From the NCBI GenBank assembly GCA_902803625.1, contig CADCQV010000292.1, forward strand, positions 1 to 14,187: DNA of 14,187 nt, given 5' to 3'. Positions 13,653 through 14,187 of this stretch are shown one piece after another. Each line of letters starts with the position of its first letter. Position 1 is the first letter of the stretch. The translations under genes and the position numbers were made by a program. Under the pieces are notes generated by a model. The model saw only the letters and a list, made by a program, of their open reading frames with translations. It searched no databases and was not told where the DNA came from. Source of the stretch: an uncultured Lachnospiraceae bacterium. GTDB lineage: Bacteria; Bacillota; Clostridia; Lachnospirales; Lachnospiraceae.

Positions 13653-14187
13653 ATGTATTATTCGGCAATAGGGATAGTTTCGCTTATACTTCATTTCATA
13701 ATAAACCGTGAAGCGCTTCGGAAGATTGATGAGAAGCCGGGCATTGAAGAAGCCTGGATCAGGGAGGCGAGGCGTTACAGGTATTTCCTTATTTCAGCAG
13801 TTTTCTACTATATCATTGATGCAGCATGGGGAATCCTGTATGAGTATCATCACATCCCGGCTCTCTTTCCGTTTGTCTATTCAGATACGGTTCTTTATTT
13901 TATCTTCAGGTTACTTACAATGCTTACCTGGATACTCTTTGTGGTTGCTTATCTGGATAAGAGGAAACGCCCCAGCAGGGCTCTGACATATGTAGTCTGG
14001 ATACTTTTCATACTTGGTCTTATCTACCTGATGATAAACCGCTTCCATCATTTTATCTTTTCATTTAATGACAATCACGAATATATTGCGGAGCCCGGCA
14101 GATACATTGCATTCATTCTGCAGATCATTCTTTATCTGATAACTTCGGTGTATATTTTGTATATGGCCTTAAGATCTGCCGGGAATG
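13653..14187 (+). CDS. 7TM sensor protein, N-terminal part (cut by window end)
   Basis: The frame from ATG 13653 is open for 178 codons to the window edge. AAAGG (13639-13643) lies nine bases upstream. It starts MYYSAIGIVSLILHF and shows repeated hydrophobic helices (about 1-17, 43-63, 74-99, 110-127, 150-173), with the motifs RRYRYFLISAVFYYIIDAAW (40-59) and EPGRYIAFILQIIL (147-160). This N-terminal layout, as I know it from Lachnospiraceae, usually precedes a GGDEF, histidine kinase or similar output domain. The output domain lies outside the window, so the activity cannot be named. It begins 30 bp after the EAL gene on the same strand and is probably in the same operon. A diguanylate cyclase would make biological sense beside the phosphodiesterase, but that is a guess. 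Confidence 0.85.
   Translation, partial: MYYSAIGIVSLILHFIINREALRKIDEKPGIEEAWIREARRYRYFLISAVFYYIIDAAWGILYEYHHIPALFPFVYSDTVLYFIFRLLTMLTWILFVVAYLDKRKRPSRALTYVVWILFILGLIYLMINRFHHFIFSFNDNHEYIAEPGRYIAFILQIILYLITSVYILYMALRSAGN

Noticed and set aside
1..14187. Possible phage, integrative element or defence system
   Set aside because: I found no integrase, transposase, capsid, toxin-antitoxin, nuclease or CRISPR signature; gene style and spacing look chromosomal throughout.

Overview
The window looks like chromosomal DNA from a motile Gram-positive anaerobe of the class Clostridia, most likely family Lachnospiraceae (Butyrivibrio/Roseburia-like). The reasons are the frequent ATA and AGG codons, GGAGG-type ribosome binding sites, sigma-A-like promoters, and several proteins of a style I associate with that family: dCache and single-Cache chemoreceptors, a 7TM–degenerate GGDEF–EAL protein, and a 7TM sensor beginning MYYSAIG. 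The genus is an inference. I see no phage genes, transposase, tRNA, rRNA or CRISPR array.

Layout. Bases 1-223 hold no gene. They contain two large abutting imperfect hairpins (15-69 and 70-131), a short intrinsic terminator (146-167) and the start signals of the first gene. Bases 224-2311 (+) encode a dCache chemoreceptor. Its stop codon abuts, with no spacer, the stop codon of a convergent gene (2312-3484, -) for a rhodanese–TtcA-like tRNA-thiolation fusion. A 130-bp divergent promoter region follows. Next come a six-TM DUF2238-like membrane protein (3615-4490, +) and, 46 bp later, a very large lipoprotein gene (4537-9765, +).

That 1742-residue lipoprotein is the most striking object here. 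It joins in one chain a beta-lactamase-fold serine hydrolase (AmiE/YbbE type), a two-domain family 3 beta-N-acetylglucosaminidase (NagZ/YbbD type) and a DUF1343/GH171 exo-beta-N-acetylmuramidase (NamZ/YbbC type). This is the order of the three separate genes amiE-nagZ-namZ in the Bacillus subtilis muropeptide-recycling operon, and the recognisable catalytic motifs of the modules are intact. It is probably a membrane-anchored machine that strips peptide, GlcNAc and MurNAc from cell-wall fragments.

Downstream is a 254-bp non-coding leader with two sigma-A-like promoters and a stable hairpin that has a competing long-range pairing. It precedes a signalling operon: a single-Cache chemoreceptor (10020-11684), a 7TM–degenerate GGDEF–EAL phosphodiesterase whose normal start codon is missing at the expected place (11748-13622, or from ATC at 11706), and a truncated 7TM sensor (13653 to the window end). 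The operon links chemotaxis input with c-di-GMP breakdown. No chemotaxis adaptor, kinase or flagellar gene lies in the window, so the receptors must act on machinery encoded elsewhere.
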